The notes below the pieces were generated by a model. The model made no database searches. It saw nothing but the letters and a program-made list of their open reading frames with translations, and had not been told where the DNA came from. A stretch of DNA of 33,636 nt from Chara braunii. Its lineage: Eukaryota; Streptophyta; Charophyceae; Charales; Characeae. The DNA is taken from assembly GCA_003427395.1 (NCBI GenBank), contig BFEA01000356.1, positions 2,419-36,054 on the forward strand. Reading direction: 5' to 3'. A program made the translations under genes and the position numbers. Positions 9,489 through 18,860 of the stretch are shown here, piece by piece (the stretch's first letter is position 1; each line of letters opens with the position of its first letter).

Positions 9489-10246
9489 GACGCCACTTCA
9501 AAGTGGATCATGAAACACTTCGCTGGCTAAAAACGCAAGCCCGAATGACGCCTAAGTTAACAAGGTGGGCTGCGGAAATCGACCAATATGATTTTGAAAT
9601 TAAGCCAGTAAAGGGGAAGTACAACTTTGTTGCCGACGCTTTGAGTCGAAGATCTGACTTTTTCGGTGCTATTGTAACATATTTAGATGTAGGCACCGAC
9701 ATTCAAGATAAGATTAGAAATGCGTATTCTACCGATCTTGTCTATGATGCTATGCTTAAGTGTATTCAAGAAGCGCCACAAGAGTTTCCTAACTATCGGG
9801 TAACGCAAGGACTGTTGTTTGAAAGAACAGACGTGCATGATAGGCTTTGTATTCCAGACGTGGAAGAGATTAAAAGTGTGATCTTGGGGGAGTGCCATGA
9901 TACAGAAGGCCATTTCGGGTGGAGGAAGACCTATGCTAATCTTCTACGTTCCTACACTTGGCCTCGAATGAAACCTGATTGCATCGCATATGTGCAAGGT
10001 TGTCAAGTGTGTCAACGAAACAAGAGCACCACACAACCTCCCCTCGGTCTCCTTAAGCCCTTGCCCATTCCAACAGGTCCAGGAGACTGTGTCCATCGAT
10101 TTATGGACACAAAGGTGAAAAGCAGGAATGGGAAGACCCAAGTTATGGTGATTGTTGACAAATTTAGTAAATTTGTTGTCTTTGTGGCATTACCTTCGGA
10201 AGCTAGAACTGACTTGGTAATTCGGGAATTCTCTAATCACTGGTGA
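9425..10246 (+). pseudogene. Element B RNase H end and integrase N-terminal half
   Basis: This continues pol in the next frame: YERELLTLREDLDHWRHYLL, then DHETLRWLKTQ (two residues shorter than in A before DHETL) and VADALSRRSDFF. The integrase zinc domain is ECHDTEGHFGWRKTY with CQVCQRNK. Where the first core Asp is expected, the frame reads DCVHRFMDT. A neighbouring frame reads VSID, so two nearby indels have replaced the catalytic stretch. The frame ends at a TGA at 10244-10246 after FSNHW, explained by a missing base compared with A (DNWVRDFG). Confidence 0.85.
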
Positions 10247-10249
10247 AAG

Positions 10250-10745
10250 ATTATGAACATCCCTTGACTATAGTTAGTGACAAAGACTCGCGGTTCACAA
10301 GTGAACAATGGCAACAACTGATGAATGTTTATTACTCTAAATTGACGATGTTGTCAGGGCGGCATCCTGAGACAATGGGCAAACTGAGCAAATGAACAAG
10401 ATTCTGGAGCAGACACTGCGTATGTACATTCGTCCTGACCAGATTGATTGGGATGAGCATTTGCCCAAAGTTGCTAGTGCCTATAACAACTTTGTACACT
10501 TATCTACCTGCAGAACTCCGACAGAGTTGCATCTGGGATGGCGTCCCCGCATACCTATAGATTGTTTGAACCCGGATCAAGTACACAAACTTCCGTTGGG
10601 AACGCAAGAATTTGCAATGCAATACCAAAAAGATCTAGAAAAGGTAAAAAAGAATATAGTCAATGTGCAACATCAGATGATTGAACAAGCAAGTAAACAC
10701 AGAAGACCTTCTCAGTTTACTATTGGCGATCTGGTATGGGTTAAG
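10250..10745 (+). pseudogene. Element B integrase core end and C-terminal domain, cut by element C
   Basis: Read in the frame after the 10244 lesion, the core continues LTIVSDKDSRFTSEQWQQLM and SGRHPET. One missing A near 10373-10376 shifts the frame, after which GQTEQMNKILEQTLRMYIRP (catalytic Glu present) and YNNFVHLSTCRTPTELHLGW follow to KHRRPSQFTIGDLVWVK. The reading frame stops making sense exactly at 10745, where the LTR of element C begins. The rest of the domain is found 17.8 kb away at 28570 (TKKFIPEENISQKL), with the codons VK split by the target duplication. Confidence 0.88.
10741..10745. repeat. Target-site duplication of element C (left copy, TTAAG)
   Basis: TTAAG directly precedes the TGTGGCGG start of the left LTR. 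The identical TTAAG follows the right LTR at 28565-28569. Five bases is the usual duplication length for gypsy integrases. Removing one copy together with the insert restores an uninterrupted integrase domain in element B. Confidence 0.95.
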
Positions 10746-11054
10746 TGTGGCGGACCCACCGGGTGTGGTGCTCCGCCAGAGATAGAGATGGGGATGGAGG
10801 AAGAAGGGGGAGCAAGATGGCACAACGCAGCTCCCACACCAGACTCCAACGCACGTACTCCAAAATGTGCGAATGCAGAATGAGCTCGAAAATAGACAAC
10901 GACTGGGGTATACCCCAGCGGACTGACGGGACTGGATTATACTGGCTGGTACCGACAGAGGTACCGGCCTGGACTGGACTGCCCTGAATAGGACACAAGA
11001 CTGTGAGAACAGGCCAAGAGGATGGTCTCACAGGCCAACCAGAGGTCCGCTACA
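10746..11054 (-). repeat. Left LTR of element C (3' LTR with respect to its transcription)
   Basis: This 309-bp repeat matches 28261-28564 with about two dozen substitutions and one about 5-bp indel by hand count (roughly 7-8 % different). Its ends form an 11-bp imperfect inverted repeat, TGTGGCGGACC...GGTCCGCTACA. It contains GGGGTATACCCC-like and GGACTGGACT repeats. The inner flank toward element C has only a weak purine tract on the minus strand. Confidence 0.95.
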
Positions 11055-12264
11055 CGATCCTCGGCCTGTGATGGATCGCCTAGATACAAGCACGCTTCCG
11101 CCAAGAAGCGGAACTCTACCAAAGAAAAAGAAAACCTGAGTAGTCTAGGATGCGGAGCAAGCTCCATGTTGAGTTCATGCGATGCAACCTAGAATAGAAA
11201 ATGTCACAAAACAACAATGTCACAACTAACAGCCTAAGTAAAAGCAAAAGCAACTAACTAGCATACATGTCCTAGGAAAGCAGAAAGTAATGACAACTAG
11301 GTCCTAGAATGTTGGAGGCAGTAGCCTCAGTCTGGAAACAACTGACTAGTGTATAAGTCCTAAGAACAGCAAAAGCAGAATAACTAAATCCTAAGAATGT
11401 CAGAGGCAGTAGCCTAAGACTGAGAGCAACAAAGCAACAACAAGTCAAGCATATGTCACAGGAGAAGTGTGTCGCAAACCAAAGGGTGGCGAATGCAGCC
11501 TAGGGTCAATAACTCCTAAGGGCATCCACACATAAATAACAAGGAGACACATGTCATCAGGCTCAATGAGGGTAGGGAACAGGCAGCGAACAAAACCAAT
11601 GACCCTAACAGATAGACCATAAGGGTGGGTAATGCTCGACTAAAGGGGTGAACGCTATGTGGGGTTGAGCATGCAAGGGAACAAGGGAGCCTGGTATACT
11701 GGGCGCACCTAGATGAAGCATGCAAGGCTGCCTAACTAGGGCGTGAGGGCCGGCAAAGGGTAGAAAGGTGATGGCTAAGGGAATCATGCAAATGACTCCT
11801 AAGTGAGGGAAGTCGGAGCTAGATCCGTAAGATGGGAAGTCAGGGCAACGCTACGGTCCCGATGCCTATGCGTATACCAAGGGAGAGCCCAACTCATAGG
11901 AACCCGGCTAAAGGGAGACCATCATGCGACACAACCAGGGTACTGTACAGGTTAATGTATTAAGAGGGTGATGACGTCTCAAGTAAGCAGAGCTGATCGT
12001 GACGAAGTCCATGAAGCTGCCGATGACGTCCATGATTAGAAGTCCGGAATGCCGTCGAGGAAGAGCCGCAATGTCTACGAGTTGAAGTAGCAAAACTGGT
12101 GTGGATGGAGTATTGAGAAGTCAAAAACGTGGGAAGGTAAGTCAGAGTCAATCGTCGTATCGAGCAGGACGACGACGAGTGCGTTGTGGACGCTCAGAAG
12201 CATCCGGCTGCTGCTGAAGGTCTGCCTCAGAAGGGGCAGGCTCGACTTCAGCGGTCCTCTCAGC
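11055..12264 (-). other. 3' untranslated region of element C
   Basis: This is 1.2 kb between the chromodomain stop and the 3' LTR, with no recognisable protein on either strand. It contains a diverged two-copy tandem repeat (11269-11440). The expected polypurine tract next to the LTR is weak (minus strand AGGCCGAGGATCG). Confidence 0.7.
11269..11440. repeat. Diverged two-copy 88-bp tandem repeat with internal hairpin
   Basis: GTCCTAGGAA at 11269 and GTCCTAAGAA at 11357 begin two related units. Each contains GAGGCAGTAGCCT, a small hairpin with the loop AGTA. The first copy pairs five bases and the second four. It lies in the 3' untranslated part of element C. Confidence 0.65.
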
Positions 12265-12735
12265 CTAGGGAGAAGGAGGAGGGTCAGTGGGCCGAGGGGG
12301 AGCAGTCGACCCAGCACGACGAGCACGGTCATAGGCACGCACCAACATGCGAGCGTGCTGCAAGTGCTTGAGGGGCTCCCAGGTAGCCTCCTCATCAGGG
12401 TAACCCTTCCAACGTACGAGATACTCGACGTGGGGAGGGTTGTCGTCAGTGACTCGACGACCAATGATGTCTGAAACGAGGAACTCCTCGTGGTCGTCCA
12501 CCATGATGGGTGGAGGCCGCTCGTATGGTCGTCCAACGAAACGCTCAGACGGTCTGCTGTAAGGACGCAGTAACGAGACGTGGCAGACATTGTGCACACG
12601 AGCTTGGAGTAGGTAGTCGGGCAGCTTCACACGGAAGCTGACCGGGCTAGAAGCCGTATCAGAACCGACGGCCTGGAGGATGCGGCATGGGCCAAAGAAG
12701 CGACGCCGAAACTTGCGAAGCTTGTCCGCTTCGAG
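12265..12735 (-). pseudogene. Element C integrase C-terminal region with chromodomain
   Basis: The open frame 12630-12265 reads KLPDYLLQARVHNVCHVSLL, the usual junction of the integrase C-terminal domain. It is followed by a chromodomain: FLVSDIIGRRV, HVEYLVRWKGYPDEEATWEP and LKHLQHARMLVRAY. The aromatic and WKGY/TWEP residues of the fold are present. In chromoviruses such domains direct integration to particular chromatin (family knowledge). Just upstream (12735-12631) another frame gives FFGPCRILQAVG, the GPF-like motif, so a frameshift separates the two. It ends in a Pro-rich tail. Confidence 0.88.
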
Positions 12736-13711
12736 CTATAAGTGGCGGGTGTCGATAAGCACATCATCACCGACTTTGAATGGATGATCCATCCTCGATC
12801 GGTTCGCACGTGCTACCATGCGAGTCTGGGAAGCGGCTATGTGCTCATGTGCGGTCTTCATGATCAACGTCATGTGTGCAACCCAATCATCCAGCGCGGG
12901 ACAACTCGTGTCGGGGTGCAACTGTATGGTCGAAGGAAGTCCGCAGGAAGGCTATCTCCGCGTTAGCAAGATGGAGATCCCACTGCTGGTCGTCACAAAC
13001 AATCTTTCGGAGAATATCTCCGAGAGTCCTGCTCGTGACCTCGGTCTGACGATCAGTCCGGGGATGGTAAGACGAGGAGAAGCGGAGCTGGGTGCCGTAA
13101 ACCTCGTGGAGTCGTCGCTAGAATCAGCTGGTAAAGCGCGGGTCACGGTCAGATATGATGCTGAGAGGTAAGTCGTGGTCGCACACGACTGCGTCAAACA
13201 CGATGTCGGCGACCTCACGTGCACTGATGGCATAGCGGCACAGAACAAAGCGTGCACGCTTCGTGAAGCGGTCGACGACGATCAGGATAGCATCATGACC
13301 GCGGGGGGTCGGAGGACGAAGAGGACCGATAAAGTCCATCGAGATGGACTGCCAACGACCCTCAGGGATAGGAAGAGGCTGGAGCAAACCATAAGGCAAG
13401 TGGTTTGCATTGTTCACCTCCTGACAGGTGGGACACTCTGCGACGTAGTCCTTCACAAAGTCCTTGCGCTTCGGCCAGACGTACAGGCGGCTCACATGAG
13501 CCAACATATGACTGGCGGCTGCCTGGTCATGTAGCTGTCCAGTGGAGGGAACGCAAATACGGGGCTCTCTGGTGCCATGTGAACCGTGCCAGTACACAAG
13601 ACCGTTGTCCCCGAGAGAGTAGTTCGAGACGGTCTTGCCACTCCGAAGGGTCGCGTGGATGTCGCGATAGTCGGGGTAGTGGCGGTACTGAGTGCGAAAC
13701 TCGTCCATCAC
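12736..13711 (-). pseudogene. Element C integrase zinc domain and catalytic core
   Basis: The frame 13711-13124 carries LHDQAAASHMLAHVSRLYVW and CPTCQEV (HHCC zinc domain), then WQSISMDFIGPL with the first core Asp and SIISDRDPRFTS with the second. It ends at a TGA, with a TAG two codons later. The same frame continues HPRTDRQTEVTSRTL, where the catalytic Glu is kept but the Gly of the usual GQTE is Arg. A further shift leads to 12921-12736, CPALDDWVAHMTLIMKTAHE and FKVGDDVLID. Two stops and one or more frameshifts make it inactive. Confidence 0.87.
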
Positions 13712-13944
13712 GGAGTGGTGGACGGTGGTGACCGAGATGGAAGAGAGTTGGATCTGCTCTTGGTCGTGGTCAGGGTGCCGGGATAAGGCATCTGCGACCC
13801 GATTAGTCTCACCCTTGATGTGCTCAGTGGTGAAACTAAACTCGGATTGTTCGCCCCACCAGCGAGCCTGTCGAGGAGTGAGCTTCGTTTTTTTCAGAAA
13901 AGCCTGGACAACACTGTGAATGGTGCCCCGTGCAAGTAGTGACG
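13712..13944 (-). pseudogene. Element C RNase H C-terminal remnant and linker to integrase
   Basis: After a stop in VVYVARH-stop-RHYLHG (near 13945), the minus strand still encodes the tail of RNase H: RQARWWGEQSEFSFTTEHIK and NRVADALSRHPDHDQ. A frameshift lies in between. The FTDHKPL motif expected before it is missing or unreadable. This bridges the RT-RNase H frame and the integrase frame. Confidence 0.7.
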
Positions 13945-15705
13945 CTAGTGCCGAGCGACATAAACTACTGCGAGAACCTCACGTTCATCAGCGGTGTAGT
14001 TTATCTCGGCGGGCAAGAGCTGACGGGAGTAGAAGGCTATCGGACAATCACCTGAGCGAGACTCAACAATGCCGTTCTCGACGATGGTAGGAGAATAGTC
14101 AATAGAAGGCTCGTCAGTAGCTGAGCGAGTAGGCGTCAGGTGGGAGGCAGTGGTAGGGGTCGGGGGTGGGAAGCGAGGGATACGAGGATGAGAGGAATCA
14201 GGGGAGGAGGGGAAAATATGAGAAAGCACTGCTCCTACGGCAAAGTCTGACGCATCGGTGGTAAGGATAAAAGGGCGATCAAAATCGGGTAGGTGAAGCA
14301 CCGGTGCGCATGTCACCGCCTTCTTGAGGGCGTGGAAGGCGTCCTCGTGGAGGGGTGTCCAAGCCCAGGGCGGGTTCTTCCGGAGGAGGGTGGAGGTAAG
14401 GACGTAGGAATACCTAGCGTATCCCTGGATGAAATTACTATAGTAGCTGGTAAGGCCTAGGAAGCTGCGAAGCTGCTTGGCGGATGTGGGGACGGGCCAC
14501 TCCGCAATAGCAGTGATCTTCGCGTCGTCCATATGGAGACCCTGGTCAGACGCGTAGTGTCCTAAGAAATCCACTTTGTGCTGTGCAAAGTGGCACTTGC
14601 TCAGCTTGGCGTAGAAGCCATGTCTGCGCAAGGGGTCAAGGACGTCGCAGAGGTGTCCGAGGTAGACGAGAACGTACTGCTCCAGGATGTCCCTGAAGAT
14701 GTCGTTCATCGCCCTCTGGAAGGTAGCGGGTGCGTTGGTGAGGCCGAATGGCATCACCGTAAACTCGTAGTGGCCGAAGCGCGATCGGAACGCTGCCTTC
14801 GGCTGATCCGCTGTAGCGACGCGGATCTGATGGTAACCGCTCCGAAGATCAATCTTCGTAAAGAAGCGGTTGCCTACTAGGCGGTCGAACAGCTCGTCGG
14901 AATGAGGCATGGGGTAGCTGTTCTTAACCGTGTAGCAGTTGAGACCGCGATAGTCGATGCAGAGACGGAGAGTTCCATCCGCTTTGCGAGCAAAGAGGAC
15001 GGGTGCAACCCACGGGGAGTTGCTGGGTTTAATGAAACCCAGTCTGAGGAGCTCCTCAAGTTGACGTTTGAGTTCGGTGGCCTTGGGGATCGAGAGTCTG
15101 TAGGTTGCCTGGTGGTGAACACGATAGTCAGGCACAAGCTGGATGGAGTACTCGACGTCGCGCATCGGTGGGATGTCGGCGTACGAGAACGACGAAGGGA
15201 AAACGTCATGGTACTCTCGAATGAGGTCACAAACTACGGGCTCCAGGTCAGCCGTATATCGTGCGAGTTCCTCAGCGTCAGCGTCAGCGCGCGACGGCGG
15301 GGTGGACTCGACGGCCGACGGAGTGACGGAAGTAGAGATGAGAGCTATGGAGATAGAAGGAGGATCTGGCTCCAGAGGGATGAGCTCGACGTCGGAACAG
15401 GGTGGATCATAGTGTAAGAGATCCGTCACGTTCACCATAAAGAAGGTGACGTCGTCTTGTAGGATGAAGTGAGCAAACTGCCGAGGCGAGGTGACAGTGA
15501 TAGAAGGAGATGGTTTGGGCACGAAAGGCTCCGGCGGAGGAGGATCGGAGCGTGGTGTCGCAGTGGTACCTATGAAAGGTACCCGATACGTCTGTCCACG
15601 CTTCATTTTGAGAAGGAGAGTGTTGGTCGCCCATTCGGCCTCGGTGCTGCGGAACCGACGAGACCACGGAGTGCCAAGAATGAAGTCGTATCCCGTCTCC
15701 ATCAC
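13945..15705 (-). CDS. Element C protease end, reverse transcriptase and RNase H (586-residue open frame)
   Basis: It starts with the protease's second motif (YDFILGTPWSRRF). RT motifs follow: GFIKPSNSPWVAPVLFARK, CIDYRGLNCYTVKNSYPMPH, FTKIDLRSGYHQIRV and VMPFGLTNAPATFQRAMN. The catalytic box reads VLVYLGHLCDVL, so the two catalytic Asp and about a dozen following residues have been removed in frame. The connection is normal: FLGLTSYYSNFIQGYA. RNase H starts FILTTDASDFAVGAVLS, then about 55 extra residues rich in Pro, Ser and Thr precede IAFYSRQLLPAEINY, where most relatives have only a few residues. The frame ends at VVYVARH. As it stands the enzyme cannot polymerise. Confidence 0.9.
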   Translation of the reverse strand: MMETGYDFILGTPWSRRFRSTEAEWATNTLLLKMKRGQTYRVPFIGTTATPRSDPPPPEPFVPKPSPSITVTSPRQFAHFILQDDVTFFMVNVTDLLHYDPPCSDVELIPLEPDPPSISIALISTSVTPSAVESTPPSRADADAEELARYTADLEPVVCDLIREYHDVFPSSFSYADIPPMRDVEYSIQLVPDYRVHHQATYRLSIPKATELKRQLEELLRLGFIKPSNSPWVAPVLFARKADGTLRLCIDYRGLNCYTVKNSYPMPHSDELFDRLVGNRFFTKIDLRSGYHQIRVATADQPKAAFRSRFGHYEFTVMPFGLTNAPATFQRAMNDIFRDILEQYVLVYLGHLCDVLDPLRRHGFYAKLSKCHFAQHKVDFLGHYASDQGLHMDDAKITAIAEWPVPTSAKQLRSFLGLTSYYSNFIQGYARYSYVLTSTLLRKNPPWAWTPLHEDAFHALKKAVTCAPVLHLPDFDRPFILTTDASDFAVGAVLSHIFPSSPDSSHPRIPRFPPPTPTTASHLTPTRSATDEPSIDYSPTIVENGIVESRSGDCPIAFYSRQLLPAEINYTADEREVLAVVYVARH

Positions 15706-16319
15706 ATCGAAATGTACAGAGGATCGGTGGCGACGAGACGCCTGGGACGATCAGTCGGCTCAAGAGTGAGGAAGAAAGGGAGGTCGGTGACCGTCTGATC
15801 GAAGAAGCGCTGGGTCTTGCCATCCCCTAGGGGGACAGAGATGGGAGTCGGAGACCCTGTCGTGGGTAAGCGGGCTTCTTTCACCACACGTGGGTGAATG
15901 AAGTCGCCCTGAGAGTCGGAATCCACCCTCGTGGAGGTCCCCAGTCGTATGGGGATGATCGGGAGGGTGCGATCAGGTTCAGAGAGGATGGTGAGAAGGC
16001 GACACAGTGCAGCGACATGGAGGGTGAGTCGCTCCTGACGAGCCTGGAGCATGCTCAAGTCCAGAAGAGAGGACACGACGTCCTCGCGAGTAGCGAGCTG
16101 CTCGCTGCAAGGGGTTGAGCGAATGGCTCGACGCGTCGGTAGTCGCGGAGGGGGAGAAGGGGGAACGGTGGTGTGCGGAGGTGCAGACGATACTGCGACA
16201 GAGGGCTGAGTACGCTCTGTCGGGTTCTGCGATACCTCAACTCCAGTAGCGAGAGAGGCAAACCGTGACGGGGATGTCAGGAAGCCGACTATTGAGGAGG
16301 GCGCAGGTGTACACTGCAC
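15702..16319 (-). pseudogene. Element C protease region
   Basis: It begins with a Pro/Ser-rich linker, then LTLHVAALCRLLTIL, a Pro/Thr region, and the retropepsin-like segment RVDSDSQGDFIHPRVVKEAR, where D-S-G is expected but D-S-D is read. ISVPLGDGKTQRF fits the following strand. A 1-nt frameshift at about 15702 separates it from METGYDFILG in the next frame. It presumably belonged to one gag-pol reading frame. Confidence 0.72.
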
Positions 16320-16399
16320 CGTGGCTAGGAGGCGCCGCGGGGATGCGAGGCGCCGGGGTGGGACTGAGCGCGACGCTGGCGGGAAAGGTCAGCGTAGTG

Positions 16400-17430
16400 G
16401 CGGTCAAGGGCGGCAGTGTAAGGGCACCGCGAGGAGGTATGACCGTCTTGGCGGCAGCGGAAACACCCAAGCCGGCCCAAAATGGCCGCTCGCTCCTCAG
16501 CGGAAAGAACACCGCGAGGAGGGACAAAGCCCTGAGGGAGGTCCTGCTAAGGGACCTCGGGGGGCGACGCGCCAACGTGACTTGGGTGGCTGCGTGCCCA
16601 GGAGAGGGCGGAGAGGATGAGCTGGAGGCGCTCGGCCATAGGGAGAGTAGAGTCTTCCAGGTGGTAGTGGACGCCCTCGCCGAGGTCGAGGTCGTCGCTA
16701 TGGTCACCCTTGGGCGACAGCGGGGCAACAACATCCTGCTCACCATACTCGAGCGCGCTGAAGCGGCGCGAGAAGTGGCGGCCCTGCTGCGCAGAACAGT
16801 GGGGGCGACCATGGAAAGGGGAACGGCGCTGGGAAGTGTCGTGAGAGGAGGAGGGGGCGTAACCAGTACGCTGAGGCTGGGAGGAGGAGGCGGGGTGAAG
16901 ACGGGCCCGCATCCGCTGATGGTCCCTGGCGGCCTCGTAAGCTTGCGGGGCCGATGTGAACTCGTACCGCCATAACTCGGAGCGGTACTCGAGCGGAAGG
17001 TTGGCCAAGAAACGATCGATAGGGGCAGCCTCGGGGAGGAACGTTACGTCACAAATGAGGCCGACGTCCTGAACGACCTGGATGTGGCGATCCAGGCCGG
17101 CAACGCCACCAGAGCCGGACCAGCGTGCAATGACGACACGCTCGAAGGCCTCGAGGAACGCCTGGAAGTCACGTCATGTCGGGCTCCGAAGCGATCCTCG
17201 AGGAACGCCTGGAAATCCATGAAGGTCGGAGTCCGACCCGCATGAAGGGAGTAAGCATAGAAATCCTCCCAGGCGTCAAAAGGACCGCCACGCAGGCGCG
17301 TGGCGAGGTGACCCACCCACGTGTCAGGTGGGGCGCCCATGAGCTGGAGGGTGCGGGTGGCAGACTGTAGCCACTGAGACATGCTGTCGGCGCGGATACC
17401 CTGACAAGAGTATCTGCCCTTGCTTTCGCA
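16400..17430 (-). pseudogene. Element C gag, C-terminal part with CCHC zinc knuckle
   Basis: From right to left on the minus strand it reads GIRADSMSQWLQSATRTLQL, then GGPFDAWEDFYAYSL and TFMDFQAFLE. A 47-bp duplication (17149-17217) shifts the frame; the next frame continues AFERVVIARWSG, PIDRFLANLPLEYRSELWRY and AYEAARDHQRMRARLHP. A TAG at 16547-16549 lies in frame, after which a zinc knuckle is read at 16465-16424 (CFRCRQDGHTSSRC, C-x2-C-x4-H-x4-C). This is the capsid-like and nucleocapsid part of Gag. The N-terminal part of the same Gag is at 25310-26254, 7.9 kb away. Confidence 0.82.
17149..17217 (-). repeat. 47-bp internal duplication in element C gag
   Basis: CCTCGAGGAACGCCTGGAA recurs 47 bp apart (17149 and 17196). 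Since 47 is not a multiple of three, it shifts the gag frame. Confidence 0.85.
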
Positions 17431-18614
17431 AGTGACCGGAAGTACGAGTAGAGGTCTAAAGTGTACTGCGCGAGACTCGCCTAGGTCTGTTTGGTTACAT
17501 AGGTAAGTTGCCTGATGAGAGTAGGGCGAGAGTGGGCGCGCGGGATTGAGGCGCGCGTGTGATTTTTCTACTTTTGATTACGTAACCGACATAGTTGGCC
17601 GGCCCGGCTTTGGTTACTAGGAGTGAGAGGTGGCTTTGGTTGGGATAGGTGACCGGGTGCGAGGTGGCCACGGCCTAGTGGGGGCTGGCCGGCAGAGACG
17701 CCGGGTGGCAGCAGGCCGAGTATAGGCAGAAATGGGGCTGAGGCATTTGTAGGCATCAGCGCTGCACCTATTCATATAGAATTTTGCGTAGGACGATACC
17801 AGGCTGGGGCTTAGCCCCATAGGTTATGGTACCGGACTTACATAGCAGAGATACGGGGATCGAGGCTGGTTGGCGACGGCGCAGGGGCAGCGGCGCTGGG
17901 GGACGACACGAAGGTAGTCGGGGGGTTGAGGGCCGTTGGGGCTATCCCCCCTGGCTTTTGCGGGTGAGTGCGCCGGCGATTCTTGACCCGTGGGGGCCCC
18001 TTCCTTCACTGAAAAGTCGGTCGTTGTGCTTTTGTGCTTTTCTTCTTTCTTTTGCTTTTCTTTTTTTGTCTTGCCCTGGTCCTCTTGTATGACCGGGTCC
18101 GTCGGGACATCTGTTAGGAAATCGGCACGATACAGAGAGGATTGACCTGGCCCTACAGGAGGCTGGTGGCCGACACCTGACGGGACCATCTGTCGGGGTT
18201 GATGGAGACCGCTGGGGCTGAGAGAGAGGGCCATCCAACGGGCAGTAGAACTATAAGTCGAGTGGCAGCCCGCAGCCGATCAGTTATTCTGGCGCAAGCT
18301 ATGCGACAGCCCTGCGCTAGTGCCCGGTGCAAGGTAGTGTGCAGAAGGCCCGGGCGACACCACGGGCGGTGGCAGGGCAAGGCGGAGAGAACCACGAGTG
18401 ATGGGGATGACTTCAGAGTGACGGGCGCCGAGGTGGTAGCAGTAAGGCACGCACTGAGAAGACTGGGCGTGAAGGGAGATGGTCAGTGGGCGTCAGTACC
18501 GTGCATAAGATTGTCGGGAAGGAAGAAGGACAGGGGTGGATGAACCTGATGCGGATTCGCGACCAGATGCATACGGAGTAAGCCTATGAGCAAAGGGGTG
18601 GGGAGAAGCCATAT

Positions 18615-18860
18615 CCCGCTCGCTTCTTGATCAAAACGAGCAGGGAAAGGGGGCAGACGGGGGGTTTTGCCCTGGGTGAGGCTGACTGTGATGTCAGATT
18701 GAGTAAAGGGTTAGTAGACCAAACTGCACTTGGAGAACGGGCTGCGCGGGGCTATGGCGGGGTGTCGGAGCTAGGGAAGAGAAAAACGAGTTTCCCCTCG
18801 ATTCTCACTGAAATCGAGCGGGGTAAAGTGCGGGACGGTGGTCTTTGGTATCTATGAATC
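18615..18860 (+). repeat. Stem-loop family 1: two hairpins with conserved flanks
   Basis: Copy 1 has arms CCCGCTCG (18615-18622) and CGAGCAGGG (18637-18645), with one bulged A. Copy 2 has arms CCCCTCGAT (18794-18802) and ATCGAGCGGGG (18813-18823), with one bulged C. Both are followed by related sequence (GGGAAAG..GACGG and GGGTAAAG..GACGG). The stems differ but pair, and each has a one-base bulge on the same side. Confidence 0.55.

Larger units (their letters stand above)
5547..10745 (+). mobile_element. Element B: Ty3/gypsy LTR retrotransposon, 5' part (interrupted by element C)
   Basis: This holds the leader, gag, protease, RT, RNase H and most of integrase of a second gypsy element on the plus strand. 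It is interrupted at 10745 by element C and resumes at 28570. Its gag N-terminus and leader are matched by a second copy of the same family on the minus strand at 31.9-33.1 kb, which supports the gag start chosen at the ATG reading MDDYP. I could not identify its primer-binding site. Confidence 0.9.

Noticed and set aside
16265-16975. A 236-residue plus-strand open frame
   Set aside because: It is the antisense of the GC-rich element C gag region, where the minus strand carries the zinc knuckle and capsid motifs.
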